Positions 35,640 through 47,912 of a stretch of 64,000 nucleotides of DNA are shown piece after piece. The notes under the pieces are model-generated. The model did no database searches and was not told the DNA's origin. It worked only from the letters and a program-made list of their open reading frames with translations. The first letter of the stretch is position 1. Each line of letters begins with the position of its first letter. The position numbers and the translations under genes were made by a program. The stretch comes from Epiperipatus broadwayi (Eukaryota; Onychophora; Udeonychophora; Euonychophora; Peripatidae). The DNA is taken from the NCBI GenBank assembly GCA_028023455.1, contig JAQFVV010012405.1, positions 1,819,677-1,883,676 of the forward strand, in the 5' to 3' direction.

Positions 35640-38600
35640 CTAAAAAATACCTGGTTACATCAAAATAAAAAAAAACTGTCCCGGTTTAAACTGTTACTTT
35701 GCAATCTGGCAAAGTCAGTCCCTCATGTTATATATTTATAGTAATTTTCAATTCCTTTCCCACTCATTCCAACTAACCATTGTTATTTATTTCATAACAG
35801 CATAATGCAAATAATGAAAAACAGAAGGTACAGTTTATAAATATTAAAATTACATATGTTTAAAATAAATTCTTTATTGTACATTTCTCAAAAGTATAAA
35901 AAATTGTCTCAATTTGAAGTATCATGAATAATAATAGTCATTAAATTTTTTTTATTATCATGCTTAATAAGTTAGTATTTTGAACAATTATCTTCAGTTT
36001 TAAGGAAAACACTTAAATTTTTCATGCATAAATTTTCATACTTTTTTTTTGATCTCCTTAAAATTAATGTCTCGCTTTCTTTTTCAGTACTGAAAACAAA
36101 AGTTCAAAGCAATTAAAATATATCCAATTTACACAAAGAAAATATTTTAGGATGATTTATTGCAATTATTATTTTAGTATCCTAAGCGAATCAGAAAATA
36201 TATACAAATAATCAAATATATTAAATTTAAAACTCTGAATTTTTTTAATACTATTAATATTTTAATTAAACTACCCATTTCCTCCCTCCCATCTGTAAAT
36301 TCATCTTCAGAAATATATGGTTTAAACAAATATTAAAGAAAAATAAATAAAAATTTGTAAATTTTAATTCATAAATAGCATGTGACCACTCTTAATGAAC
36401 CATATTTCAATCGATCATATTTTATATAGCACATTTAATGTGCACTCAATCAGACATACGGTTGCTATCTCTATATCTTGATTTATTTTATTCTATTTTT
36501 TGTTAATTATTTTTTTTTATATCTTAATATCTACATTTGAAAATTTAAACTGTATCAAAGGAATATATATATATTAAACTATCCTTGTTCCAAGTACCCA
36601 TGGAAATTCAGAATTTAAATGCAATCAATAAAGGGGGGATGCTTTAAAAGAAGGGGCATTTAATAATAATAATAAATTATGTGATAATGATTAAAATATA
36701 AAAAGTTTGGGCATAAACAGCAAATCCAAATAAAATAAAATGCATTCAAAATAATAATCATTAAATTGATTAACTTACTACGGTAACTACTATTGATACA
36801 AATATGATATCTGCTGGTGAAATGATATGAATAACAATTATTTTCCAATAAAATATTATACGCTTTCAAGTAGCAAGTTGAAGCTGCAATTTACAATTCA
36901 ATTTTTAAATGGAAAAAAAAATATTATTGCAAAATAAAACATACTTAAATTGTCATTAAGTTTGAATAAACATGTACATTTAACAAAAGTATTAAGATGA
37001 TTAAAAAAACTGTAAAATATAAGAAATTTTTTGCTTGTCACAAATCAAAACCTAGCTAAACTAGGAAAACTGAGGTAAATTAAGAGAGTAGCAAGTAATG
37101 ACAAACTAATATCAAAGGTAATCAGTCCTAGTACTTATTTGCCCCACATAACTAAATTTAAGCTAATTAAGTAGAATATATTTTATTATCAACATTGCAG
37201 TTTTCATTTGAATGTTAAGCATAATTAACAATAATTTTGTAAATCCTATTGTTTTTTAAATAGTAAAACATTTATCAATAAACAAGTATGGCAAATGATA
37301 TTATAATCCACTGAATTTATATGGAGGTTTTCAAGTCTAAAAGTTTGAACATATTGATATGTTGGTTTATTTCCATAATCTAGATATTATATTTAATGTT
37401 TTTCCCAACATATTTAACTGTTAGTAATAACTAGGTTAATATTATAAACAGATTAGTATAGCTAAAGTTTAAATTTTTTAAAAACATAGTCCAAAATATA
37501 AATACAATTAAAATCACATACAAACATTAAAAAATAAAAAGAACAATATTTCATTAAAAACAGTTACTTATATAAATATATAAACAGTTTTCATTTAATA
37601 AAATAAAATTAATGGTATATTATAAAGAATACAGTTCAATGACTATCTTCATCAAAAAGATGATAATTTGGCTGGAGTGATCCAAGCACATTATAAAATT
37701 CAAACCCACAAGGTATGGTAGTAAATCCTCAGTTTCCACACACATACACACACACAAATATAGATAGAAAATTCAAAGCCAATCCTAATCCAAATCATTA
37801 GAACATTTTAAAAAATGAAACAGATAAAATTACTTTTTATTAATTTTGCAAGTAAATTTTACTATTAAAATTGAGAATATAATGAAAACTTTATTTATAT
37901 TTCACCTTTATGAAAAGATGCACTTGTAGACGATAATATAGTTGATCATATTGTTTACATTCTAATGCCATTATTTATATATAAGACTAGGAGAAAAGTT
38001 TGCATGAAAAACAATACCATTGATTATTAATATTTCTATATTTTTAAGTATAATTAATTCTAAGTCCTAAACAAAATTCTATAATTATGACTTTCAAAAA
38101 TAATATATACTTTGACTAATTATAATATAAAAAAAGAAAGAGTTATTTCATGATGATACTATAAATGCTAAATTATATAGAAAAAAGAAGACTTTACAAT
38201 TCCAAAAAATCTGGCGAAGGAGATGATCAAGAAATTAAACATATGATGAAAAACAGACTCTAATAAGACAAAATAATAGCTAAGTGTATCTGAATTGCCA
38301 AATTTTATTTTGCTTTTACCTATGTTGTCTAAAGAATCTGTAAAAAATGTAATTTATATCTCTTTTTTTAATTTTAAATATCATAATCACTAAATATATT
38401 ATTTTAATTTAGGATTTGTATTGTGTGTGAATGTATAGATAAAATTAATTGATATCCTTTTTATAAAAATTGTTTGTAATAAATTGGCCGATACTAACAT
38501 GAGACTGAAATTAAATGTATACAATTTACTATACCAATACTAATTATATAAATAAAAAATAAACTATAGCATAATAACTTATATACTATAAAAAATACTG

Positions 38601-39590
38601 ATATAATAAATTTTATAAAATTAATTTGATTTGTTTTATAGTGTAAGTATGTAGTAAAAGTAGTAATAAATGCTATAATGACTACAAAAATAATAGCATT
38701 TGCATATTTAAAAAAAAATAAAATGTACTATTTTTCAATAGCTTTAGAAATAGATTTATACATTTACTATATCTATATTGCTCTTTAAATTTATTAAGAA
38801 GACCGTATATGTATAACAAATAGAAATTTTTGATGCAAACGAAATAACTGGTACAATTAAATCTTATGGCTTCAAAATGTTACACTTAAGCATTAAAAAA
38901 ATTTTCCCCTCTACAACTAATATAAATTATTTGCCCCCCCCCCCCTCAATCTTTAGTAATCATTTCTCACACTCATTTAAAATAATTTAATAAATGAGAA
39001 ATATATAAATAAATCAACAATAATTATTTTTATATGTAAATGAACTTTATACATTTGGTTAAAAATAGATAAATTTTTAAATATAACTGCATACTGTATA
39101 TAATTTTTTCAGCCTAGAATCTGCCATTTACATATATAAATAAATAATGGTAAAATTACAAATATCCCCTCCAACAATTTTTTCCTAATTTTTTTTTACT
39201 AAAAATAAAGAATTAGAAACAGACACTTTTTGATTAACAAAAATAAATAGAATAAGACAAAAGTGGAAGAAGATTTATACAACTATTTTCAAAAATTGTT
39301 GGATAATTACTATTTTTATTTTCCTACAAAAGATTTTAAGTTTCTATTATGTTTAGTTACATTTTAAATAAAAAATAAATGCATAAAATTTGTCTTCTAA
39401 AAATGTTTTTTGATAATGAATGTTATTATAAACTTCAATTAAAATTATTTCTTTACACATTCATTTTCTTTGATAGCAAAAATAACCGTTTTGCTGTATT
39501 GTAGGAAATAGATGTTAGATGATTAATAATGAGAGTCAATGCATTAAAATATATATATATAATGACTTTGAATGATAGAAGCAATAAGCT
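35640..39590. other. A+T-rich DNA, no supported gene
   Basis: The longer open frames have A+T-noise composition. A 12-base C homopolymer sits at 38934-38945, and a short CA microsatellite at about 37738-37756. A B-box-like GGGTTTGAATTTT on the minus strand near 37700-37712 lacks a partner A-box. Confidence 0.45.
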
Positions 39591-39599
39591 ATTTCAAAT

Positions 39600-40960
39600 A
39601 TTAACAGGAAAATTAATGAGATATATAGGATTTTAAGAAGTTCTTAAATAACTGAAAATGAATTTATAAAAACTACATAGCTAAAAATGATGACTGGTAG
39701 GGTATATAGAAATGAAAGAATTATAGCTGAAATATACAAGACTAGTAAAAAAAAAAAGATTTAAAAGAATTAATTATTTACTTTCAATATTTATTACAAA
39801 AAAAAAGTTTGTTGCAATAAAAAATTAGAATTTTAGAGCAATAAAATAAATCTACAATGCAGGTAATGTGTTGGTGAGAGCATTGAGTAGATGTATTAAA
39901 TAGATTTATAAATGAAAACAGTTTGGAATATTATAGGAAGGCAGAGAAGAGTATTGCTGAGAGATACTGATAATGAGAAATAATATATGTACTGATTTTA
40001 ATAGTTTTGAAAAGCATTTGATAGAATAATAAGGTTAAGAAATAAAGATAGGTGGGTGATTATTAAGAAATCGATGTATGAGTTAAAAGATTTGCAAGAT
40101 GAATAAGTTTTCTTACAGAAAGGCTAACATAAAGAGGGCAATAAATAGAGTGTTGTCTATGTTCTATTTTGTTTATTAATTAAATAAACTACTAAAAAAA
40201 TATTGTTTTGATAAGAATAAAGTACCCATTTGTAGGAGAGAGATTAAATGCATTAGATTGGCTAATGACATATATGGCAGTATTTGCAAACTTTTATCAC
40301 TCAGTCTCATTCAATTTTCATATATGGGAAATAAGCTTCAACTCTGCACAATAGGCTATTTAAAGAATGTTTGACTTTTATTTGCAAATACTGACAAAAG
40401 TTCAGTCAGGAGTGGAGTAGAATTAATAAAATTAGTAGAAAAATCAAATAAAAATAAATATATCTAACCAAGTCTAAAATAATGAGATAGAATAGCTGGA
40501 TATGTTGAAGATTAAGAGTGGCAATAAGAAAAGAAATTGTGTGGCAATTTCATGCTCTTTTCTATTGAAAATGTTAATAACAGATGATAACCTGAGCAGA
40601 AGTCTGGCTAAACAGATATTTTATGACCCATAAATTAGAATTATTGAAGAAGTGGATAAATGTTTTGTGTGAGGTGTAAATCACACTTAAATGATTAATA
40701 ATAATAATAAATTTTTGGAAAAATGGATTTAGAAGAAAATAAATGAGAGAAATTGAATAATAAGATTAATAATATAGGTACTGAAAAAAAAAACCCTTAA
40801 AAAAAAAAAACATTATTTAATATTAAGCAGCAGAAAAATGGAATTTTCAATAATTAGAAAAAATATATTGGCAGGATCTGCAGAAAATACAAAAAAAAAA
40901 ATAAATAAAAGGGGAAAAAGGAATTGACTGAATGATTTCAAGAAAGAGACTATACTATGA
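39600..40960 (+). pseudogene. degraded non-LTR retrotransposon reverse transcriptase
   Basis: No long open frame survives, but a collinear series of RT landmarks reads through on the plus strand. These are a DFNSFEKHLIE block (about 40001-40033; family DFxKAFD, motif A), a short NRVLSMFYFVY block (about 40145; family GCVLSPxLFxLY, motif B), and IKCIRLANDI (about 40243; family IxxIRYADD, catalytic motif C with one Asp read as Asn). TKSKIM follows at about 40470. Then come a FRRK-MREI block (about 40729; family WxxRRMLxIxW) and a basic stretch with WLND-like residues (about 40900-40950). The order and spacing match the same broad family as the fragment at 440-1250. It is older and more eroded. 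Boundaries are approximate and no target duplication was found. Confidence 0.65.
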
Positions 40961-43520
40961 AATAAAAGTTGTCTAATAAAAATTCAGTTCTACAGTAAGG
41001 CAAAAACTACATTAAAAAAATAAGCATTTTTCCTTCTCATATACAAGCACCTGAATAAGCATGTACACTAAATAAATTATTGTATAATATGTCTGAAAAT
41101 ATATGCACATATCCTAGAGAACTTATTACAATATTTTGGAGACATTGCAAGGTACTTTTTCTTACAAAAAAACAAAAAACAAAAAACAACAAACTAAAAT
41201 ATTAGTTTTCAAGAGTTTAGATATAATTTGTTTAATTTCATTAATGGATTCATATATGATTTTCATTATTGATTAACAAAACCAAATTAACTTTAGCAGC
41301 ATTCATAATTAAGTAATAAATGCAAAATCCACAGCAACCCAAATTTATTTTGATTACATCACAACTTTAATTTTGACAAAAGTGAATATAATGTTTATAC
41401 ATTTAATTTAAAACTATTTGTTTGGTTGTTTTTTTTTTAAAAAATCTACTTGCAATATCAAAAAATACCATAGTAATTTTTCTTTAAAAGATTTTAAAAC
41501 TATTAAATAAGAACAACTAAAGTATAATAGACATACCTCCCTCTCCCCTTTGAGAAAAAAAAGTTATATAGTTTAAACATTAATAATTTAACAGTCAATA
41601 ATTGCTTAAACAAACTAATTAATTTCATTAAAATAGGCAAAATTCTCCAAACAGTAGTGCCACTCAGTGCAAGCTAGAATATCAATGGATGCCAGAAGGC
41701 TTGTGCATAAAGAGTTTTGCCTGTTTTAATAATAGCTATAAGCAAGCATAAGAAGTAGTGATCATGTGATGTTTAGTAATTAATTTCAAATACATTAAGT
41801 CACTTATTTTAAAAATAAAATTTGAAAAAAAAAAAAACACAACAAAACATAATACGGCAAATAAATTAATAAAACTGACTGAAGTGTGTGTTTATTTTTT
41901 TAACATTCTTAGTTGTCCTAAAAAAAAAAGGTCTATTATTGAAAATACTTTAATAATTTGTGATTTTCATTTTTTCCTAAAATAGCAAAAGAAAATAAAT
42001 AAATAACAAAAACAAATATAAAACACAAACCGTTTTAAAATACATATTTGTACTGTTTGTATAAATGTTATTACAATGGAAGTAGAAACTTTCTTGCAAA
42101 AAAGATAAACTTAAATCACTAATTATTATTCAAATTCTGAGAATGATACCGTAAGAAAGTAAAAAAAGGAAGAATTGTAATTATTAAATTTTTATTTTGA
42201 TTATGAAATTGATGTGGATAATTCCTCACAATAGATAGATATATAGAAAATTTTGAAAAAAATATACAGAAGATATTGTACATGTTATATTACTTAAAAG
42301 ATTTAAATTTCTAGCAGCCTATAATATTTTGGAGATATATATAATGAAAAGATAAGATGTTTTGTTTAATTGTTACTATTAGCTTCTTTTAAAACAATTA
42401 TTTCATCAAATAAGAGAAAGAGGGAGGGGGGTCATATTGATATTTAACCTGTTAATATATGCATACACATAAATGATCACAATTTTTTTCAGTATTCATA
42501 AAATGATATACCGAAACGTCAGTATATTTATAATCAAAATCACACATGGATGAATCTGCAATATATATCATTTATATATACCTATTTTTAAGCCACTACA
42601 CATCACATGTATGGAGAGTTTAGCCTTTGTGTATACATATTTCTATTTATATAAGAATGTGTAGGAAATGATTATAAAATAAAATTATTTATCATTTCAG
42701 CACACACAAAGTATAATAAAATTAAATAATGATGATAGTAAGGCAAGTAAAAGTTTTAATTCTATGGATGTGGAAACTTTATTCATTGTATAACCCCCAT
42801 CCAATTTTCATAAAAGAAAAAAATATATATAAATCTATGTTAATTTAATCATAATATTGTGAATGTAATGATAAATATCACGTTAATAGGCTAAAATTTA
42901 AATTCAAATATTCATACACCTGAAAAAATTCACAATGCCTTAAAATCCAACATTTTGAAAATGAACTTTGAAATCTTAAATATACAAATGTAGTTAAGAT
43001 TTTGTTAACCATTAGCATACATTTCTGATTATCTTAAATCATTATAAAACATTTCAGTAAAATAGTATATTTTGTTTGTTCTTGTGGATAGTCATACAAC
43101 TACAGAAGATCAATTTTAGCATAAATTAATTGTGTGTATGTGTATAGATATATTTTAAAAATCTCAACTTTGATCCTTACATTTTAAAAAGTCAAAGAAT
43201 GCTAGCCTTGAAAGGTGAATTTATTTTACAAGTAGACAATTATTAATCCAGAATCTCTGGTTCCAGGACTTTTTTGCATTTACAAAATTTTCAAATTTCC
43301 ACAATAAATGATCCCTCTACCCTCTTACTATATACCCCAAATCAGCTCAAAATTTTTCTTTTAAATATATTGATAAAAAACAATATAATACTTAAAAATC
43401 CAAAATACACTTATTTACATCAGCACAAAATTTATATAGCAGTAAATAAACAATAAATCAAAATAATATATTTAGTAATTTTGTTAAGATAATAGAAATT
43501 TTTGAGTGAATAATGTCTGA
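40961..43520. other. A+T-rich DNA, nothing supported
   Basis: An (A)nC-type simple repeat lies at 41165-41192 and a G-rich patch at 42418-42431. A patch at 41740-41785 shares GTGATCATGTGATGT with about 5147-5161, perhaps an old interspersed repeat. No coding frame is supported. Confidence 0.45.
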
Positions 43521-43760
43521 ATTAATAATAGTCTACTTAGGATTCAGATTTTCATTAATTTTTAACAATAGTTTTAAAACATAATTTTAATAACTGATGT
43601 CTAAAATAATTGAATAGTAGTCATGTATAAATGACCAAATATATTACTAATCTATCAAATGAAAATTAATGATAGTCTGCTTATACAAAATAAGATTCGG
43701 GTTTTCATTAATTTTTAACAATAGTTTAAAAATTAACTTTAATAGCTTATGTCTAATTTT
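43521..43760. repeat. diverged tandem duplication, about 150-bp unit
   Basis: GATTCAGATTTTCATTAATT then TTTAACAATAGTTT (about 43542-43575) recurs as GATTCGGGTTTTCATTAATT then TTTAACAATAGTTT (about 43694-43727). Both are preceded by ATAGTCT(A/G)CTTA and followed by TAATAxCTxATGTCTAA. Divergence is higher than in the other duplications of this window. Confidence 0.8.
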
Positions 43761-46350
43761 ATGACCGGATAGTATGCAATGAAGAAATGCCTACATACAT
43801 TAGTATATTATATAAAATAGAATTACTATTAAATTCCTTATAAATAATAATAAAGACAAAATTATGCATGCTAAGTTCTCTAATAAAAAGTTGAGATATC
43901 TAGTCAATAAGATACTGTGTCAGTGATAGTTTTTTACCCTTAATTTATTTTAGTATCTCTGTATTTAGAGCTATGTCACAAACTTTATTGTGCTGCTTTT
44001 TTTTAATAATTTAGGCATATATATATTTATAAGAAGTGGAAATATATATGCATATACAAAAGAGCTCATATACAGTATTTTAATTAATTGTTTTAGATGT
44101 AAATTTACAAAAAAAGTCATTAATCTGATTCAATAATTAACAAATAAATAATACTTAACATTCTAAAATGTTCAAGTAGTCATTAAGTTAAATTCTATTA
44201 AAATATATTAATGTTAAATTATATTGGATAAGATTACTCAAAAGTTGTTGGATATCTTAAATAGTAAGTTTGATGGAGAAAAGAAAAAAAAAACATTAAA
44301 TAATCTAAAAATTATAAAAACATTAAAAAAAGGTCTTATTTGATAACTTTCACTTTAAATAATTAAAGTTCCAAAGCAAAATACTACAATTAAAACCTTT
44401 TTTTAAAAAAATTATTGATATCAAATATAAGGCATGTAAAATATCACAAGTAAGCCTGATTGTATTCTTTACTATAGGTAATTATTTGTAAAAATATCAT
44501 CAGAAATGTGGAATCAATATTTAAATTTTTCTTCAATTGGTTTTTACAATATGATGGATTCATTTTATGACTAAATTTACATTTGGGAATAAAAATATTC
44601 TTATTAAAATGAATTTTTTAATAGTATCTTAAAAAATTCATTAACAACCTGAATAATATTTTAAACTTTAAAATTTATCAAAAAAAAAAAAACTATAATA
44701 ATTAGGAAAACTAAAAATGGAATTTTGAATCCCATTTTCTTTTAAAGATTCCCATATAATTTTTTAACAAGTAGACATAAAAGTATTATTTAAAAATTGA
44801 ATGATTAATAGAAAACTATACAACACCAGTTATGAATTGAATACTATCCACTATTTATCTTTTTATAAAAATGTTAATTTTTACAAAATGCTCCACAAAC
44901 ACAAAATTTATACATATATACAGTATACATCAAAATTTACATTAAACTATGTGTGCATCAAGTATAAAATTAAAAAATATATATAATAAATTTTTATTTA
45001 CGAATACTAAAAAACATATTTGACATTATTAATAAATATAAAACAGCTACCAAAGATCATCTGAATAACTTTTAAAATTATTGCTTTTTTTTTTTTCAAA
45101 TTTAATGAATTTCTATAAGTATAAAAAAAGCAATATAAATACAATTTCTATAATAAACATTATGAAAAAATATATTCTATATATATATATTTATTTTAAA
45201 TAAAAAATTATACCGTGATCAATGGAAGACTGTATTTTTTTTTTCAAATTACTACTCAGAAGAAATTTAAAATGCCATTCTTTACTCCCATAAAACTGAT
45301 ACCTATAAATTAGATTCAGGTAATCATAAAAGACCCATCATATATCAACATTTTTTCCATCTGTGTCTTCAATATTTGTGTCCATTTCAATATTTTGCAT
45401 TAAGGTAATTACAAATGAAGATTAACAAAGATGGCAGTGTTTGATTAAAATGAAACACAATTTGTTCCTTTGGCTTATTAGCAGGAAAAAAAAATTAAAC
45501 AACTTAATTTTCATTTTAATAAAACATAAGAATTTTTATCTAAGCCTTTAACTTTTTGAGTGCCAAGAGTTAGAACTGAAACTTAAATAAATAACCAGAT
45601 GTGAATTAGACATATTAAAATGAAAAAAAATCTGAGAAATGATCTATAAAGCATAAATAAATGACTTGATAACGACAAAAAATAAAAAAATTCATGAAAA
45701 CTACGGCAAAAATAAAAACTGTACACTGCAAGTAATCTTTACACTGAAGAAAGTGTTCACTGGACGACTAATAATGACAATATATGGTAAATGTCATACA
45801 CCAAAAAGAGCCATTAAAGATCTTTTTTCAAACCTGAAATTCATCCAAGAAAACGCACATAAGTCAGTATCATCATGTGACAACTTCTTATAATGATGAT
45901 TAAATTCTCCATTTAAAGGACCTAAATCAAATAAAATATTGTTTTATGTATGAATAAAAATCCAACAACAACAAATAATAATAATAATAATAATAATAAA
46001 AAAGAATATCTTATCATAAAACTTTAATGCCATTTTAAATTCTATATCTCTCCTGAAATTAATATCATTTTGAATTTTATACATCATTTGCATTCTCTAA
46101 TTTATTTATTTACAATTTTTTTTACAAGTGAAATAAATAAAGTTCATTAATGCTATGTTAATAAAAATATTATTTAATTTGCATCATGACTATATAATTA
46201 CCATTTTATTAAAATAAATACAGCACACACACTAGTAAATCATCCTGCAGTTTATAAGTATTGGTCAATATTGTTTCACTTGATAAATAAAATGTAATTT
46301 CAAGATAAACTTTTCTAAATTTATAAATACTGTATTTTTTAATTTCATGC
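43761..46350. other. A+T-rich DNA with an AAT microsatellite and a weak ORF
   Basis: The only ORF of mildly non-random composition is 45666-45893 (75 codons, ending IQENAHKSVSSCDNFL). It is lysine-rich, has no recognised domain and is probably chance. An (AAT)n microsatellite of about nine units lies at 45973-46000. Nothing else is supported. Confidence 0.4.
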
Positions 46351-46358
46351 ATCTATAT

Positions 46359-46685
46359 CAGGGGGTAGGGAACATTTTTTCTGTTAAGAGCCATTTGGAT
46401 ATTTATAATCACATTTGCAGGCCACACAAGATTATCGACTTAAAAATTAGCCCACCATATTTGATTAAAAACTTAATTGATTCATTACTGATAGAATAAG
46501 GTAGAATAATTATAAAGGTTGGGAGAGAGAAAAATGTAATTGATTTTATTTTACTTAATTCAGTATTTGCACTGCACTGTGTGTTTAAATAGCTTTATGC
46601 AAGTCCATTTTATATATTTTGTGAAAATGTCTGGAGTCCTGATTGAAAGCTTTCGAGGACTGGACTTGGAGGTCCTCATCCCCTA
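46359..46685. mobile_element. hAT-type MITE with near-perfect 8-bp target duplication
   Basis: The left end is CAGGGGGTAGGGAAC and the right end is the complement of TAGGGGATGAGGACC, giving CAGGGG-type inverted termini. ATCTATAT (46351-46358) and ATTTATAT (46686-46693) flank it and match at 7 of 8 positions. The 327-bp interior is non-coding. It is a different family from the MITE at 20960. Confidence 0.85.
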
Positions 46686-46693
46686 ATTTATAT

Positions 46694-47204
46694 AAATGAT
46701 TCATGCACAAAATGAAAATTTCAAAAATACTTGTTGTTTAAAGCCTTAAATGCATTTTTGGAGTATAGCAAATGTTAAAAAAAGTAATATGTTGGATATT
46801 TGCTTTCTGAAAAGGACTCTCAGAACCAGAAATGCATTTAAACTTTAAATAATAATTTTGAAATTTTCACTCTATGCAAAAAGCATTTATATTAATGTCC
46901 AAAATTATTACAATTTAATTATGGAGTATAATTTACATTGTATATTGTGTTGTAGTATACCATATAAACAAACATCAAAAATATTTCACAAACAATAATT
47001 AGAAAAACAAAAAGTAATACTTTTATTAAACACTGGAAAATGCTTCTTATGAACAGCTTTTTAAAGGATTCCGTTCATCCATCATTTAGCTATAAAATTA
47101 TATTAAAAAAAAAAATTCTTTCTTCTTGCTGTGTATTTGTAATGCGATCATTCTGAATATACTAACAAACAAAATAGTACATAATAAGAATAACGAACAG
47201 ACTG
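46694..47204. other. A+T-rich spacer
   Basis: Nothing recognised. Confidence 0.4.
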
Positions 47205-47640
47205 TTACACTCGCAAAACAAATATCTCTATAGTTCCGTACGGTTCACTTCCCCCAATGCACTTTAAGACTGGCTACTTTCAAGACGGTTCCCATTGGCC
47301 TTGGTAGCGCATATGGCTTTGTCATAGAGTACTGTGACCATCATTATGAGCTTCTTTTAGCTGCAATTACTTCCGTCTCTCGACAACAGTCCTCTTAGTA
47401 ACTTCACTTGAAATCCGCTGGAAATCAATTCTTCGCATCTAGTTGCTATCCAAACGGCTTCCCCCAGTCCCAGTTTCCCAAATTCTTTGGGCCTATTCTG
47501 CTGCTGCCTGTGAACACATTTTCACCGAGAGCGCTGTACATAACTAAAGCTACTATCACTTACATCTCTCTGCAAAAGGAACTGGAAATATGAACCACCC
47601 ACTTTGTTGCTGCTACTCTATTTATAGTTTTTAATTACTC
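47205..47640 (-). other. GC-elevated island with a minus-strand TATA box
   Basis: About 430 bp is far richer in G+C than the surroundings. At its right edge the minus strand reads AACTATAAATAGAGTAGCAG (TATA box about 47617-47627), so transcription would run leftwards through the GC-richer part. No long frame is open on the minus strand; the plus-strand frame 47408-47593 is unrecognised. Candidates are an LTR/U3-R segment of an unknown element, or a promoter plus first exon. No terminal repeats, duplications or family matches decide between them. Confidence 0.4.
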
Positions 47641-47912
47641 TCATAATTAATTACTTTCTTCCACATACAGTAATGTTTTTAGGTCTATAACTAATTAAAT
47701 GGTGCCATAGAAATTCCTTTTCATATAAGGTAATTTAGTCTCTTATCAAGAAATATTTCTAATCAGCAAATATTTCTTGGAATTTATCGATTGCAATTAA
47801 CATAAATTATTTAATTAAATTTATCGCTTATCAGTTCGCGATCTAAATATATTTCTCTAATATTTTCTACTTTTTCTGGAGTGCACCAACTTATACTAAT
47901 GTAAATATAAAT

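Noticed and set aside
5140-41785. Interspersed repeat pair sharing GTGATCATGTGATGT (about 5147 and 41757)
   Set aside because: The similarity decays quickly outside about 35 bases and no boundaries or tRNA-like motifs are visible.
45666-45893. 75-codon ORF as a gene
   Set aside because: It is lysine-rich and mildly non-random but has no domain, start context or homologous family I recognise.
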